Source of the DNA: an uncultured Bacteroidaceae bacterium
GTDB lineage: Bacteria; Bacteroidota; Bacteroidia; Bacteroidales; Bacteroidaceae
NCBI GenBank assembly: GCA_905235575.1
Contig: CAJOLZ010000004.1
Location: 46,043-110,042 of the forward strand
Reading direction: 5' to 3'
Length of the DNA stretch: 64,000 nt
Within the stretch, counting starts at the first letter, position 1. Each line of letters opens with the position of its first letter. The notes under the pieces were generated by a model. The model was not told where the DNA came from and ran no database searches. It worked only from the letters and a program-made list of their open reading frames with translations. Shown here one piece after another: positions 9,704-19,365 of the stretch. Both the position numbers and the translations under genes were made by a program.

Positions 9704-10762
9704 ATGAAACGTTTTCTCCTGATCATAATGGTGCTTACGGCCATTGCCACTACTGCCAGTGCCCAGCCCACCAAGCGCCGCGTGACCACCAGTACGGCTG
9801 CAGCGACGTCGCGCACCACCACGCAGACCGCCAACGACCGTGCTGCGTTGCAGTTCCCCACAGCGGCCTCTATGCCCGACGACGTTGTATGGAAGCGAGA
9901 CATCTATCGTCAGCTCGACCTGATGAAAGACAAGAACGCGCCCATGTACTATCCCGTAGAGCCCGTGGGAAGACAGGTGAACCTCTTCACCTATCTCTTC
10001 CGTCTCGTACTCACGGGACGTGTGACAGCATACGCATACAAGCTCGACGGAAACGAGTCGTTCGAGGACAAAGACAAGCTCGAAGTGAAAGACCTGCTGG
10101 AGCGATATAGCATCTTCTATGAGGAGGACGAGAACGGCAAGATCAACGTGGCCGACAGCGATGTGCCCAGTGCCGAGACAACACGCTACTACCTGAAGGA
10201 GAGTGTCTACCTGGACCAGCGCACAGGCACGTTCTCCACCAAAGTCACAGCCCTCTGCCCCATTCTGATACGCAACGACGGCTACTCCGAGGTCGAAGAA
10301 GACGAGAGTGACGGCACGTCATATCCCCTTTTCTGGGTGAAATACGAGGACATCGCTCCTTACCTGACACGCCTCCCCATGATGGCCAGCAACCTCAACA
10401 ACGTCTCCAACATGACGGCCGACGACTTCTTCACCATGAATCGCTACGAGGGTAAGATTTACAAGACCAACAACCTGCAGGGCAGGATGCTCGCCAACTA
10501 TTGCGAGAACGATTCAGCCATGACGGTAGAGCAACTGAAGATTGAGAAACAGCTCACCGACTTTGAGGAGGGTGTTTGGGGGCATCGCGACGAACCGACC
10601 GACAGCACAGCCACCGTAGTGGTTGCCAAGAAGAGCAAGACACCCACCAAGACCACCGACACCACCAACGACACATCCAGCAGCCGTCGACGCACTGGCA
10701 GCGCTTCGTCTTCGAAGAGCTCAAGCGCACCCACAGTCAGCGCACGTCGGCAGCGCCGATGA
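9704..10762 (+). CDS. gldN: Type IX secretion system ring protein GldN/PorN
   Basis: This 352-residue periplasmic protein partners GldK/PorK in the T9SS ring. It has a signal peptide (MKRFLLIIMVLTAIATTASAQ) and the family core with WKRDIYRQLDLMKDKNAPMY, YPVEPVGRQVNLFTYLFRLV and YYLKESVYLDQRTGTF. A Ser/Thr/Arg-rich disordered tail (about residues 300-352) follows. A GTG 24 bases upstream is in frame, but the ATG at 9704 places the signal peptide correctly. The stop TGA overlaps the priA start as ATGA (10759-10762). This couples a housekeeping helicase translationally to the T9SS operon. Confidence 0.93.
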   Translation: MKRFLLIIMVLTAIATTASAQPTKRRVTTSTAAATSRTTTQTANDRAALQFPTAASMPDDVVWKRDIYRQLDLMKDKNAPMYYPVEPVGRQVNLFTYLFRLVLTGRVTAYAYKLDGNESFEDKDKLEVKDLLERYSIFYEEDENGKINVADSDVPSAETTRYYLKESVYLDQRTGTFSTKVTALCPILIRNDGYSEVEEDESDGTSYPLFWVKYEDIAPYLTRLPMMASNLNNVSNMTADDFFTMNRYEGKIYKTNNLQGRMLANYCENDSAMTVEQLKIEKQLTDFEEGVWGHRDEPTDSTATVVVAKKSKTPTKTTDTTNDTSSSRRRTGSASSSKSSSAPTVSARRQRR

Positions 10763-13233
10763 GTCCACGATTTGCCGACGTCATACCCCCTTTGCCTGTC
10801 GACGGCACCTACACCTACACCCTGCCCGCCGAGCTTTCGTCTCGTGTACGGGTAGGGTGTCGTGTTATTGTGCCCTTCGGTGCCCGACGTTTCTACAGCG
10901 CCATCGTGCTGCGCCTTCACGACGAAGAACCGTCCTACCCCACCAAGGAAGTCATGGAACTGCTCGACTCAGAGCCCGTGGTGCTGCCACAGCAACTGCG
11001 CCTCTGGCAGTGGATTGCCGACTACTATCTCTGCACGCTGGCCGAAGTGAGCCGGGCCGCTCTGCCCGGCGGACTGCGGCTGGAGAGTGAGAGCCGCGTC
11101 ACACTGGCGCCCGACTTCGTACCCACCACACAACTCACGCCCAACGAGCAACGCCTCATCAGCCTTCTTGCCGATACCACACACATGCAAATAGGCCAGT
11201 TGCAGAAGGAAAGCAGCATACGCAACATACTCACACCCGTCAAGCACCTTCTCGACATGGGCGCAATCGTCATGCACGAGGAAGTGCGACGCACCTACAA
11301 GCCCAAGACAATTGCCTGCGTACGTCTGTCCGAGGATTATTTCGACGAAAGTCAGCTCGCCCTCGTCACACAGACGCTCCGCCGCTCGCCGGCCCAAGCC
11401 CGGCTGCTACAGACCTATGCGCAGCTGAGCCAACTCGCCTCCGCACTGGCCATGCGCGACATGCAGATGCTCCACGAGGTCACACGGCAGCAACTTCTGG
11501 CCGCCACCGGCAGCACCCCAGCCACCCTCAACAACCTGCGCAGCCGAGGCATACTGAAGGAATACCTGAAGAACGTGTCCCGTCACGACATCAGCGACGA
11601 GACCGCCCAGGCACCCACGCCACAGCTCAGCCCTACCCAGCAGCAGGCGCTCGACGACATACACCGCCAGTGGCAGGACCACAGCGTATGCCTCCTGCAC
11701 GGCGTCACAGGCAGCGGCAAGACTGAAATATACATCCACCTCATACAGGAAGCCCTCGACCGCGGACAGCAAGTGCTCTACATGCTCCCCGAGATAGCCC
11801 TCACCGTGCAGCTCACCGAACGCCTGCGCCGCGTTTTCGGGAACCGTCTCGGCGTCTTCCACTCGCGATATCCCGACGCCGAGCGCGTAGAAGTCTATCA
11901 GAAACAACTCACTTCCACGCCCTACGACATCATCGTGGGCGTCCGCAGCAGCGTCTTCCTGCCCTTCCAGCGTCTGGGACTCCTCATTATCGACGAAGAA
12001 CACGAGACCAGCTACAAGCAGCAGGAGCCGGCTCCGCGATATCATGCCCGCAACGCCGCCCTCGTACTCGCAGCACAGGTGGGAGCCCGCGCCCTCCTCG
12101 GAACAGCCACACCCAGCCTCGAGAGCTATCACAACGCGCAAACCGGAAAATACGGACTCGTGACCCTCTCCACACGCTTCGGACACGCCATTCTGCCGCG
12201 GATACAGGTGGTGGACACCGCCGAGGCCCGCCGCAAGAAACTCATGCGAGGCCCCCTCAGCCCACAACTCAGGGAGCAGATAGGCCAAGCACTGGAGCAC
12301 AACCAGCAGGTGATTCTCTTCCAGAACCGACGCGGCTACGCCCCCATGCTCGAGTGCAACCCCTGCGGATGGGTTCCGCGCTGCACCAGATGCGACGTAA
12401 CCCTCACACTCCACCGTAGCCAGCACGCCCTCACCTGCCACTACTGCGGCGCTACCTATCCCATCCCCATCGTCTGCCCCAACTGCCAGAGCCGCGAATT
12501 CCGCACCATCGGCTACGGCACCGAACGCATCGAAGACTGTCTGCACGAACTCTTTCCACAGGCACGCATAGCACGCATGGACCTCGACACCACACGCACA
12601 CGCACCGCCTACGAACAACTGCTCACCGACTTTCAGCAGGGACACACCGACATACTCGTAGGCACACAAATGGTGGCCAAGGGGCTCGACTTCCAGCACG
12701 TCACCCTCGTAGGCATCCTCAGCGCCAACACACTCCTCTCCATGCCCGACTTCCGAAGCCACGAACGAGCATTCCAGATGATGGAGCAAGTGGCCGGACG
12801 CGCCGGACGACACAGCCAGCCCGGCACCGTAATACTCCAGACCACCGACCCCGAAGACCCCGTCATAGACCAAGTGGTGAGGCACGACTACCAGGCCATG
12901 TACGACACACAGATGGAGGAGCGCCAACTCTTCAACTACCCCCCAAACTGCCGCATCATCTACGTCTTTCTGAAACACCGCGATGCCGCCACCGTGCAAC
13001 GCCTGGCCGACGAAGCCGCCGCACAGATGCAACGCATCTTCGGTCCGCGCGCCCTGGGTCCCCACACCCCCGCCGTGGCACGCATACAACAGATGCACAT
13101 ACGCCAGATCCTGCTCAAGATAGAGCTGCAGGCATCCATGAAAGAAGTGCGGCTCAGGCTCCGCCAACTCCAGGCCAACCTGCTGGCACAGCCCGCCTAC
13201 AAAACCGCCCAGATTTACTACGACGTAGACTGA
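10759..13233 (+). CDS. priA: Primosomal replication protein N' (PriA helicase)
   Basis: This is an 824-residue DEAH helicase that reloads the replicative helicase at stalled forks. The N-terminal 3'BD domain begins FADVIPPLPVDGTYTYTLPA. Walker A GVTGSGKT is near residue 318 and the DEEH box (IIDEEHETSYKQ) near 412. The zinc-binding insertion has four CxxC pairs (CNPC, CTRC, CHYC, CPNC) at about 534-580. Conserved motifs V and VI (GTQMVAKGLDFQHV, EQVAGRAGR) complete the helicase. The ATG at 10759 overlaps the gldN stop. Longer in-frame starts inside gldN add only non-homologous sequence. Repeat R4 follows after 30 bases. Confidence 0.96.
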   Translation: MSPRFADVIPPLPVDGTYTYTLPAELSSRVRVGCRVIVPFGARRFYSAIVLRLHDEEPSYPTKEVMELLDSEPVVLPQQLRLWQWIADYYLCTLAEVSRAALPGGLRLESESRVTLAPDFVPTTQLTPNEQRLISLLADTTHMQIGQLQKESSIRNILTPVKHLLDMGAIVMHEEVRRTYKPKTIACVRLSEDYFDESQLALVTQTLRRSPAQARLLQTYAQLSQLASALAMRDMQMLHEVTRQQLLAATGSTPATLNNLRSRGILKEYLKNVSRHDISDETAQAPTPQLSPTQQQALDDIHRQWQDHSVCLLHGVTGSGKTEIYIHLIQEALDRGQQVLYMLPEIALTVQLTERLRRVFGNRLGVFHSRYPDAERVEVYQKQLTSTPYDIIVGVRSSVFLPFQRLGLLIIDEEHETSYKQQEPAPRYHARNAALVLAAQVGARALLGTATPSLESYHNAQTGKYGLVTLSTRFGHAILPRIQVVDTAEARRKKLMRGPLSPQLREQIGQALEHNQQVILFQNRRGYAPMLECNPCGWVPRCTRCDVTLTLHRSQHALTCHYCGATYPIPIVCPNCQSREFRTIGYGTERIEDCLHELFPQARIARMDLDTTRTRTAYEQLLTDFQQGHTDILVGTQMVAKGLDFQHVTLVGILSANTLLSMPDFRSHERAFQMMEQVAGRAGRHSQPGTVILQTTDPEDPVIDQVVRHDYQAMYDTQMEERQLFNYPPNCRIIYVFLKHRDAATVQRLADEAAAQMQRIFGPRALGPHTPAVARIQQMHIRQILLKIELQASMKEVRLRLRQLQANLLAQPAYKTAQIYYDVD

Positions 13234-13261
13234 CGTCACCTCCCCGCAAGACACCTCCCGG

Positions 13262-13347
13262 AAACACACCACGCTTCTGCGCCCGACGCACCGTGGTGCG
13301 ACAGCCTGCGCAGCGTGGTGCGACGCCCGTCGCACCACAGTGCGTTT
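13262..13347 (+). repeat. 22-bp repeat element R4, left flank of the CRISPR-Cas locus
   Basis: Four units start at 13264, 13286, 13308 and 13330, ending in GTGCGTTTT. By direct comparison 83 of 86 positions are identical to R5 at 20232-20317, in the same orientation on the other side of the CRISPR-Cas locus. No other pair in the window is this close. The 337-bp gap 13234-13570 also holds the tracrRNA and the promoters listed below. Confidence 0.88.
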
Positions 13348-13422
13348 TCACCCCCATCCAACCAAGACAATCCGTGTCAGCATATTTTCCCATGGAGACA
13401 CCTCTGTAGTAAAAAACTTTTG

Positions 13423-13430
13423 TATCTTTG
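13423..13430 (+). promoter_or_regulatory. Candidate cas9 -7 element (TATCTTTG)
   Basis: TATCTTTG fits TAnnTTTG, but no TTG is found 19-21 bases upstream, so this is a weak candidate. A transcript starting here would carry a leader of about 130 bases that is fully antisense to the tracrRNA before reaching the cas9 ribosome site GGAGG at 13560-13564. Confidence 0.4.
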
Positions 13431-13443
13431 CATGGAGAAATAT

Positions 13444-13517
13444 AAAAAGGGCGAGTCGCCCCGCCCTGGATGTTTTCACAACGGAATAATCCTTATTGTG
13501 AATTGCTTTCAAATTCG
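13444..13517 (-). ncRNA. tracrRNA of the type II-C CRISPR-Cas9 system
   Basis: Read on the minus strand, the RNA starts with an anti-repeat (bases 13519-13495). It matches the complement of the first 26 bases of the CRISPR repeat apart from one missing base in the T run and one end mismatch. A middle part follows (AAGGAUUAUUCCGUUGUGA, containing the small AAGGAUUAUUCC nexus hairpin). It ends with a terminator hairpin GGGCG-ACU-CGCCC (bases 13461-13449) and UUUUU (13448-13444). Anti-repeat, nexus and terminator come in the order known for Bacteroidetes II-C tracrRNAs. Length is about 75 bases. It is divergent from cas9 and pairs with crRNA to load Cas9. Ends are inferred from the promoter and the T run. 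Confidence 0.88.
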
Positions 13518-13522
13518 TACTG

Positions 13523-13555
13523 CAAAAGTACATATAAATAATGTATAAACAAAAA
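13523..13555 (-). promoter_or_regulatory. tracrRNA promoter
   Basis: On the minus strand TTTTTG (bases 13550-13555) is followed after exactly 19 bases by TACTTTTG (bases 13523-13530). This is a full match to the Bacteroidetes promoter. The expected start point, 5-7 bases further on, falls at the first base of the anti-repeat. Confidence 0.8.
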
Positions 13556-13570
13556 GAACGGAGGTGAAAA

Positions 13571-16500
13571 ATGAAAAATATCTTAGGATTGGATCTGGGG
13601 ACAAACAGTATTGGATGGGCTTTAGTATCGTGTGACGAGGAAGGCAAATATCTCCCAGGCATACGAATGGGAAGCCGCATCATTCCCATGACACAAGACG
13701 TGCTGACAGATTTTGACAAAGGAGTCACAAAATCACCGACGAGTGAAAGAACCTCATTCCGCAGCATACGACGGATAAGAGAGCGGTGTCTGTTGCGTCG
13801 CGAACGCCTTTTCCGTGTACTTCACACGCTCGGCTTCCTTCCAGAATACTTCAGCAATCAGATTGGCTGGGACCGCACGCAAAATGCAACCTATGGGAAA
13901 TTCATCAACCATGCAGAGCCTCAGATTGCATGGAGACGCAATGAAGAGGGGAGAATGGAGTTCCTTTTCATGAAATCGTTCGAGGAAATGCTGGATGATT
14001 TCAAGGCGAATCAACCGCAAATAGTTGAAAACGGGAAGAAAATACCATTGGATTGGACGCTGTACTACCTGCGAAAGAAAGCGCTTCGCTACCCCATCAG
14101 CAAAGAGGAACTCGCATGGGTGCTTCTCAGCTTCAACCAGAAGAGAGGATACTACCAAATGCGAGGTGAAGAGGAGGAGCAGGAAGATAAGAAGAAGGAT
14201 AAGCTGGAGGAATATTGCAAACTGAAAATCGTCCGTGTAGAAGCAACCAACGAGAAGAAAGGAGATGCCACATGGTATAATCTGTATCTGGAGAATGGAT
14301 GGATATATCATCGCCCTAGCCGTATTCCTCTTAACGACTGGGAAGGTAAAATCAAGGAATTCATTGTCACCACCGATATAGAAGAAGACGGAACTCCCAA
14401 ACTTAATAAGAACGGAGAAGTTAAACGCTCCTTCCGCGCGCCTAACGAAAATGATTGGGGGCTGCAAAAGATACGTACCGAGCGCGACATAGAATCATCG
14501 GGCAAAAGAGTCGGAGAATATATCTATGATACGCTACTCGCAAATCCTAGCGAGAAAATGCGTGGAAAACTTGTCCGGACCATTGAGCGCGAGTTTTATC
14601 AGGAAGAACTGCGTGCAATACTGAGGAAACAATGCGAATTTATTCCGGAACTGACAGACCAGAGTAAGTTGGAGGAATGCATCACCGAACTGTACCCTAG
14701 TAACATGGCGCACAGGGATAGTCTCCTAAGACACGACATGACATATCTCCTTGTAGAGGATATAATCTTTTACCAACGGATGTTAAAGAGTAAAAAGTCG
14801 CTCATTGACAACTGCCCGATGGAGCACTACGAATACGTCGACAAAGAAACCGGAGAGATAAAGATACAGCCCATCAAGTGTGCAGCAAAGAGTAACCCAT
14901 ACTTTCAGGAATTCCGAATCTGGCAATTCATCCAGAATCTGCGCCTCATAGACAGAACTGGATTATACGAGAATGATGTTACTGCAAATTATCTTTCATC
15001 GGAAGATGATTATGCAAGACTTTACCTGTGGCTGAACGACCAGGAAAAGATTACTCAGGACAAACTGCTCGGCGAGTTCTTCAAGATAAAGAAGCCGAAA
15101 GGAAAAGGAACACACTTTCCAATTCGTTGGAACTATGTGGAAGAAAAAGAATATCCTTGCAATACCACGCGCAGTGCGATGCTCAAGGCTTTAGAAAAAG
15201 CCGGGGTCGCCCCCTCCCTCATAGATGACAGGAACGAAGAATATCGACTGTGGCATATGCTTTACTCGATAGATGACAGAAATGTATTGCGAAAAGCGCT
15301 CGAATCTTACCGCAACGAAAGGCTGAATGCAGAAGACAGCAGGAAGCTGGAGCTGCCAGGAAGTTTCGTCGAAGAGTTCCTGCATATCAAACATTTCAAT
15401 AGAGAGTATGCAGCATATAGCGAAAAGACCATCAAACGTCTGCTTCCATTGCTACGTTGTGGTCATCTTTGGAATATAGATGCCATTGACAAGAAAACGA
15501 CTACAAACATACAAAGGTTTATCGAAGGAGAGATTGACGAACAAGTATCGGAAAGGATACGTCGCACGGGAATAAAGCTTGAGACCATTCAAGATTTCCA
15601 TCACCTGCCTTTATGGATTGCAAGCTATATTGTTTATGGAAGGCATGCAGAAAGTAACGAGACAGACAAATGGAAGACCCCGGCACAATTAATGGCATTC
15701 ATAAATGGATTCCGCCAACATTCCATGCGAAACCCTATCGTAGAACAATGTATTCTGGAGACTCTGCGCACCGTTCATGATGTATGGAAAGAGGTCGGGC
15801 ACATTGACGAGATCCACGTAGAAATGGGACGAAGCATGAAGAGTACAGCCGACCAGCGGAAACGGATGTCCGAGCAGATACAACAGAATGAGAATACAAA
15901 CATTCGCATCAGACAATTGCTACAAGAACTGAAAAATGACGGAGAAATCGAAGATGTACGTCCATACTCGCCAATGCAGCAAGATATACTACGCATTTAT
16001 GAAGAAGGTGCTCTAAACAAGCTGACCAAAGAAGATCGCGAGTATGACGAAATAAAACGGATTTCTCAATCTGCATCGCCAACAGCCAACGAGATAAGCC
16101 GATACAAACTGTGGCTCGACCAGAAATACTGTTCTCCTTACACAGGCCGCCCCATACCTCTTGGCAAACTCTTTACCACAGCATACCAAATTGAGCACAT
16201 TATTCCCAAAGCAAGATTCTTTGACGACTCGTTCTCAAACAAGATTATTTGTGAGTCTGAGGTAAATCAGCTGAAGACAAATCTTTTAGGACTGGAGTTT
16301 ATCAAAAAACACGGAGGCCAAATCGTATACTGTACCACTCTCGGCAATGTTACAATCCTGAAAGAGGAAGAATATAAGAAATTTGTCAGCGAACTATACG
16401 CCCACAATGTGGTGAAGAAGAAGAAACTTCTCATGGAGGATATCCCTGAAGAATTTATTCAACGACAGATGAACGATACACGATACATTAGTCGTGCCAT

Positions 16501-18070
16501 TATAGCCCTACTGTCAAACATCGTACGGACCGATGACGAAAAGGAGAGTACATCCAAATATGTAATTCCTTGCACAGGAGGAATTACAGACCGACTGAAG
16601 AAAGATTGGGGATTGAATGACGTATGGAATCATATCGTCTATCCTCGTTTTCAGCGCATGAACGAGATTACCGGTACGGATTTGTTCGGACACTGGGAAA
16701 ACAAAGAAGGAAAACGTGTCTTTCAAACGGACATTCCTCTGGGACTTCGACGAGGTTTTAGCAAAAAACGTATTGACCACCGCCATCACGCCATGGATGC
16801 TCTGGCTATCGCATGTGCCAGTCGACAAATCATCTCGTATCTGAACAACGAAAGTGCTCGTGACACCGAACGTCGTCACGACTTGCGAATGAAGCTGTGC
16901 GGAAAAGGACAAATACTTTTCAAACCATGGGATACGTTCACTCAAGATGCTGAGAAAGCATTACAGAACATTGTGGTCAGTTTCAAGAACTACGTACGAG
17001 TAATCAACAAGGCCAGCAACTACTATCAGCACTTCGACGCGAATGGGCAGAAAGTGATAAGCCCACAGGAAGGACACGAACAGTGGGCCATCCGCAAACC
17101 CCTACACAAGGAGACCATCTATGGCCTGGTAAACTTAAAGCGTGAAAAGGAAGTCACGTTTGCAAAAGCTATGGAAACTCCGGAAATGATTGTAGATAAG
17201 AATCTGCGAAAGGCAATACTGGCTCAGATGGCCGCAGGAAAGACTGCAAAGAAAATCATTCAGCATTATAAAGACCTTCTATATACATTTGAAGGGAAGA
17301 ATGTACAGAAAGTAGAAATATACTACTTTACAAATGATGTTTCCCCCATGGTTGCGACGCGCAAGCCTTTAGATGCCACCTTCGATGAAAAGAAGATAAA
17401 AGATATTACCGATACAGGCATTCAGAAGATTCTTCTCAATTATCTGAAGGCACGAGGCGGAGATCCCCAGGTTGCCTTCTCACCCGAAGGCATTCAACAA
17501 CTGAACAAGGATATTATCCAATACAATGATGGAAAGAAGCATCAACCCATCCTGCGAGTGAGAATCTCAGAGACAAAGGGAGAGAAATTTGCTGTAGGAC
17601 AGACTGGTTGCAATCCCCGAAAATTTGTCGAAGCCCAGAAAGGAACAAATCTCTATTTCGGCATCTATGTAGACGAAAATGGCAACCGCACATATGATAC
17701 CATCCCGCTGAACATCGTCATAGAAAGGTTGAAACAAGGGCTGCCTCCTGTCCCAGAAACCGACGAAAAAGGGAACCGTCTGCTCTTCTCGCTCTCACCC
17801 AATGATTTGGTATATGTGCCTACAGAAGAAGAACAAGAAAGGCCTGATGTTAATATCGACATCGATAGGATATACAAGATGGTAAGCTCAACTGGGAATC
17901 GGAGTTTCTTCATTAAACATAACGTAGCCACATCCATAGTAGATAAACAGGAGTTTACATCTCTGAACAAAATGGAACGTCCCATCTGCGACGGAGAGCT
18001 GATGATAAAGAACATATGCTGGAAATTAGAAGTGGATAGATTAGGGAAGATAATCAAAATTATCCGATAA
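13571..18070 (+). CDS. cas9: CRISPR-associated endonuclease Cas9, type II-C (large Bacteroidetes form)
   Basis: This 1499-residue RNA-guided DNA nuclease needs crRNA and tracrRNA. RuvC-I has GLDLGTNSIGWALV with D8. The arginine-rich bridge helix (RSIRRIRERCLLRRERLFRV) is at about residues 61-80. RuvC-II has IDEIHVEMGRS with E751. The HNH motif is IEHIIPKARFFDDSFSNK with H876, and RuvC-III has DHRHHAMDALAIA with H1073 and D1076. All nuclease residues are present, so both strands should be cut. The long C-terminal part (about 1080-1499) holds the wedge and PAM-interacting region and makes it larger than Neisseria-type II-C Cas9 (about 1080), as usual in Bacteroidetes. The strong GGAGGTG site before ATG 13571 is unusual for this genome. 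Codons look more AT-rich than in neighbouring genes, suggesting transfer. cas1 starts 3 bases after the stop. Confidence 0.97.
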   Translation: MKNILGLDLGTNSIGWALVSCDEEGKYLPGIRMGSRIIPMTQDVLTDFDKGVTKSPTSERTSFRSIRRIRERCLLRRERLFRVLHTLGFLPEYFSNQIGWDRTQNATYGKFINHAEPQIAWRRNEEGRMEFLFMKSFEEMLDDFKANQPQIVENGKKIPLDWTLYYLRKKALRYPISKEELAWVLLSFNQKRGYYQMRGEEEEQEDKKKDKLEEYCKLKIVRVEATNEKKGDATWYNLYLENGWIYHRPSRIPLNDWEGKIKEFIVTTDIEEDGTPKLNKNGEVKRSFRAPNENDWGLQKIRTERDIESSGKRVGEYIYDTLLANPSEKMRGKLVRTIEREFYQEELRAILRKQCEFIPELTDQSKLEECITELYPSNMAHRDSLLRHDMTYLLVEDIIFYQRMLKSKKSLIDNCPMEHYEYVDKETGEIKIQPIKCAAKSNPYFQEFRIWQFIQNLRLIDRTGLYENDVTANYLSSEDDYARLYLWLNDQEKITQDKLLGEFFKIKKPKGKGTHFPIRWNYVEEKEYPCNTTRSAMLKALEKAGVAPSLIDDRNEEYRLWHMLYSIDDRNVLRKALESYRNERLNAEDSRKLELPGSFVEEFLHIKHFNREYAAYSEKTIKRLLPLLRCGHLWNIDAIDKKTTTNIQRFIEGEIDEQVSERIRRTGIKLETIQDFHHLPLWIASYIVYGRHAESNETDKWKTPAQLMAFINGFRQHSMRNPIVEQCILETLRTVHDVWKEVGHIDEIHVEMGRSMKSTADQRKRMSEQIQQNENTNIRIRQLLQELKNDGEIEDVRPYSPMQQDILRIYEEGALNKLTKEDREYDEIKRISQSASPTANEISRYKLWLDQKYCSPYTGRPIPLGKLFTTAYQIEHIIPKARFFDDSFSNKIICESEVNQLKTNLLGLEFIKKHGGQIVYCTTLGNVTILKEEEYKKFVSELYAHNVVKKKKLLMEDIPEEFIQRQMNDTRYISRAIIALLSNIVRTDDEKESTSKYVIPCTGGITDRLKKDWGLNDVWNHIVYPRFQRMNEITGTDLFGHWENKEGKRVFQTDIPLGLRRGFSKKRIDHRHHAMDALAIACASRQIISYLNNESARDTERRHDLRMKLCGKGQILFKPWDTFTQDAEKALQNIVVSFKNYVRVINKASNYYQHFDANGQKVISPQEGHEQWAIRKPLHKETIYGLVNLKREKEVTFAKAMETPEMIVDKNLRKAILAQMAAGKTAKKIIQHYKDLLYTFEGKNVQKVEIYYFTNDVSPMVATRKPLDATFDEKKIKDITDTGIQKILLNYLKARGGDPQVAFSPEGIQQLNKDIIQYNDGKKHQPILRVRISETKGEKFAVGQTGCNPRKFVEAQKGTNLYFGIYVDENGNRTYDTIPLNIVIERLKQGLPPVPETDEKGNRLLFSLSPNDLVYVPTEEEQERPDVNIDIDRIYKMVSSTGNRSFFIKHNVATSIVDKQEFTSLNKMERPICDGELMIKNICWKLEVDRLGKIIKIIR

Positions 18071-18073
18071 CTC

Positions 18074-19015
18074 ATGATTAAGAAAACTCTCTGCTTTAGC
18101 AACCCTGCTTATCTGAGCCTGCGCGACGCACAGTTGGTGATACACCTACCCGAAGTGCAGAGTAACCCATCACTGCCACTCGCCTTCAAGAAAGAGGCTG
18201 AGCGCACAATTCCCATAGAAGACATCGGTGTTGTGGTGTTGGACAATAAACGCATTACCGTTACCACCGGCGTCTTGGATGCGCTGCTGGAGAATAATGC
18301 AGCCATCGTTACATGCGACAGTCGCAGTATGCCAGTCGGTTTGTTGCTGCCTTTGAACGGGAATACAATCCAAAACGAGCGTTTCCGCGACCAGCTGGAT
18401 GCCAGCCTGCCGCTGAAAAAGCAACTATGGCAACAGACTGTCAAACAGAAAATCCTAAACCAACGTGCCGTCCTCGCCACACACACTTCGGCCATAACAG
18501 ACTGCATGCTGAAATGGGCTTCGGACGTGCGGAGCGGAGACCCCGACAATATGGAAGCACGAGCCGCAGCCTACTATTGGCGAAACATATTCCCCCACCA
18601 TCCCAATTTCGTCAGAGGCCGCGAAGGAGATGCGCCCAACAATCTGCTGAACTATGGTTATGCCATCCTACGAGCCGTCATCGCCCGTTCGCTGGTAGGT
18701 AGTGGTCTGCTGCCCACACTGGGCATACATCATCACAACCGCTACAACGCCTACTGTCTGGCCGACGATGTCATGGAGCCATATCGGCCATACGTGGACG
18801 AGCTGGTCATAAAGATAATGAATGACACCACCGACTATTCCGAACTGACACGCGAGATAAAGCAGCAGTTGCTCGTCATACCCACTCTCGATGCTCTCAT
18901 CGATAAGCAGCGACGTCCACTGATGATAGCGGCACAGCAAACTACGGCTTCACTCTACAAATGTTTCAGTGGCGAGACACGCAAAGTCCTCTATCCTGAA
19001 CTGTCAGATGAATGA
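18074..19015 (+). CDS. cas1: CRISPR-associated endonuclease Cas1 (type II-C)
   Basis: This 313-residue Cas1 is the integrase that, with Cas2, inserts new spacers into the array. Type II signatures are visible: IGVVVLDNKRITVTTGVLDA, NMEARAAAYYWRNIF with metal ligand E161, NNLLNYGYAILRA, and GIHHHNRYNAYCLADDVMEP with His219-221 and the following acidic residues. Length is normal. It is separated from cas9 by 3 bases, and its stop TGA overlaps the cas2 ATG. The three genes are therefore one operon without csn2 or cas4, which defines subtype II-C. All metal ligands seem present, so acquisition should be possible. Confidence 0.96.
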   Translation: MIKKTLCFSNPAYLSLRDAQLVIHLPEVQSNPSLPLAFKKEAERTIPIEDIGVVVLDNKRITVTTGVLDALLENNAAIVTCDSRSMPVGLLLPLNGNTIQNERFRDQLDASLPLKKQLWQQTVKQKILNQRAVLATHTSAITDCMLKWASDVRSGDPDNMEARAAAYYWRNIFPHHPNFVRGREGDAPNNLLNYGYAILRAVIARSLVGSGLLPTLGIHHHNRYNAYCLADDVMEPYRPYVDELVIKIMNDTTDYSELTREIKQQLLVIPTLDALIDKQRRPLMIAAQQTTASLYKCFSGETRKVLYPELSDE

Positions 19016-19359
19016 GTTGCATCGACCTTTCACGTTTCAGCGAATACAGGATTATGTGGCTATTGGTTTTCTTCGACCTTCCGACAGAAACAAAGAAAGA
19101 CAAAAAAGCATATACCGACTTTCGCAAGAAACTCATACAAGACGGATTCACCATGTTCCAGTTCTCTATATATGTACGGCACTGTGCCAGCAAAGAGAAC
19201 ATGGATGTGCACGTAAAACGAATAAAATCGTTTCTGCCCGAATACGGAAAAGTGGGATTACTGGGAATTACAGACAAACAGTTCGGCAGTATTGAGCTAT
19301 TCTATGGTGAAAAAGCGCAGAAGCCGACCCCACCAAGTCTTCAGTTAGAACTATTCTGA
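19012..19359 (+). CDS. cas2: CRISPR-associated protein Cas2
   Basis: This 115-residue protein has the Cas2 core MWLLVFFDLPTETKKDKKAY (ferredoxin-like beta1 with the conserved D), MFQFSIYVRHCASKEN and GLLGITDKQFGSIELFYG. Cas2 dimers bridge two Cas1 dimers during spacer integration. The ATG at 19012 overlaps the cas1 stop (ATGA) and adds 14 residues before MWLLVFF. An internal ATG at 19054 would give the usual short N-terminus, so the real start is uncertain. A terminator hairpin follows 6 bases after the stop, closing the cas operon before the array. Confidence 0.94.
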   Translation: MSCIDLSRFSEYRIMWLLVFFDLPTETKKDKKAYTDFRKKLIQDGFTMFQFSIYVRHCASKENMDVHVKRIKSFLPEYGKVGLLGITDKQFGSIELFYGEKAQKPTPPSLQLELF

Positions 19360-19365
19360 CAAACA

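Noticed and set aside
11407..13338. 643-codon open frame on the minus strand
   Set aside because: Exact antisense of priA, with low-complexity Gly/Val/Ala composition typical of shadow frames in GC-rich genes.
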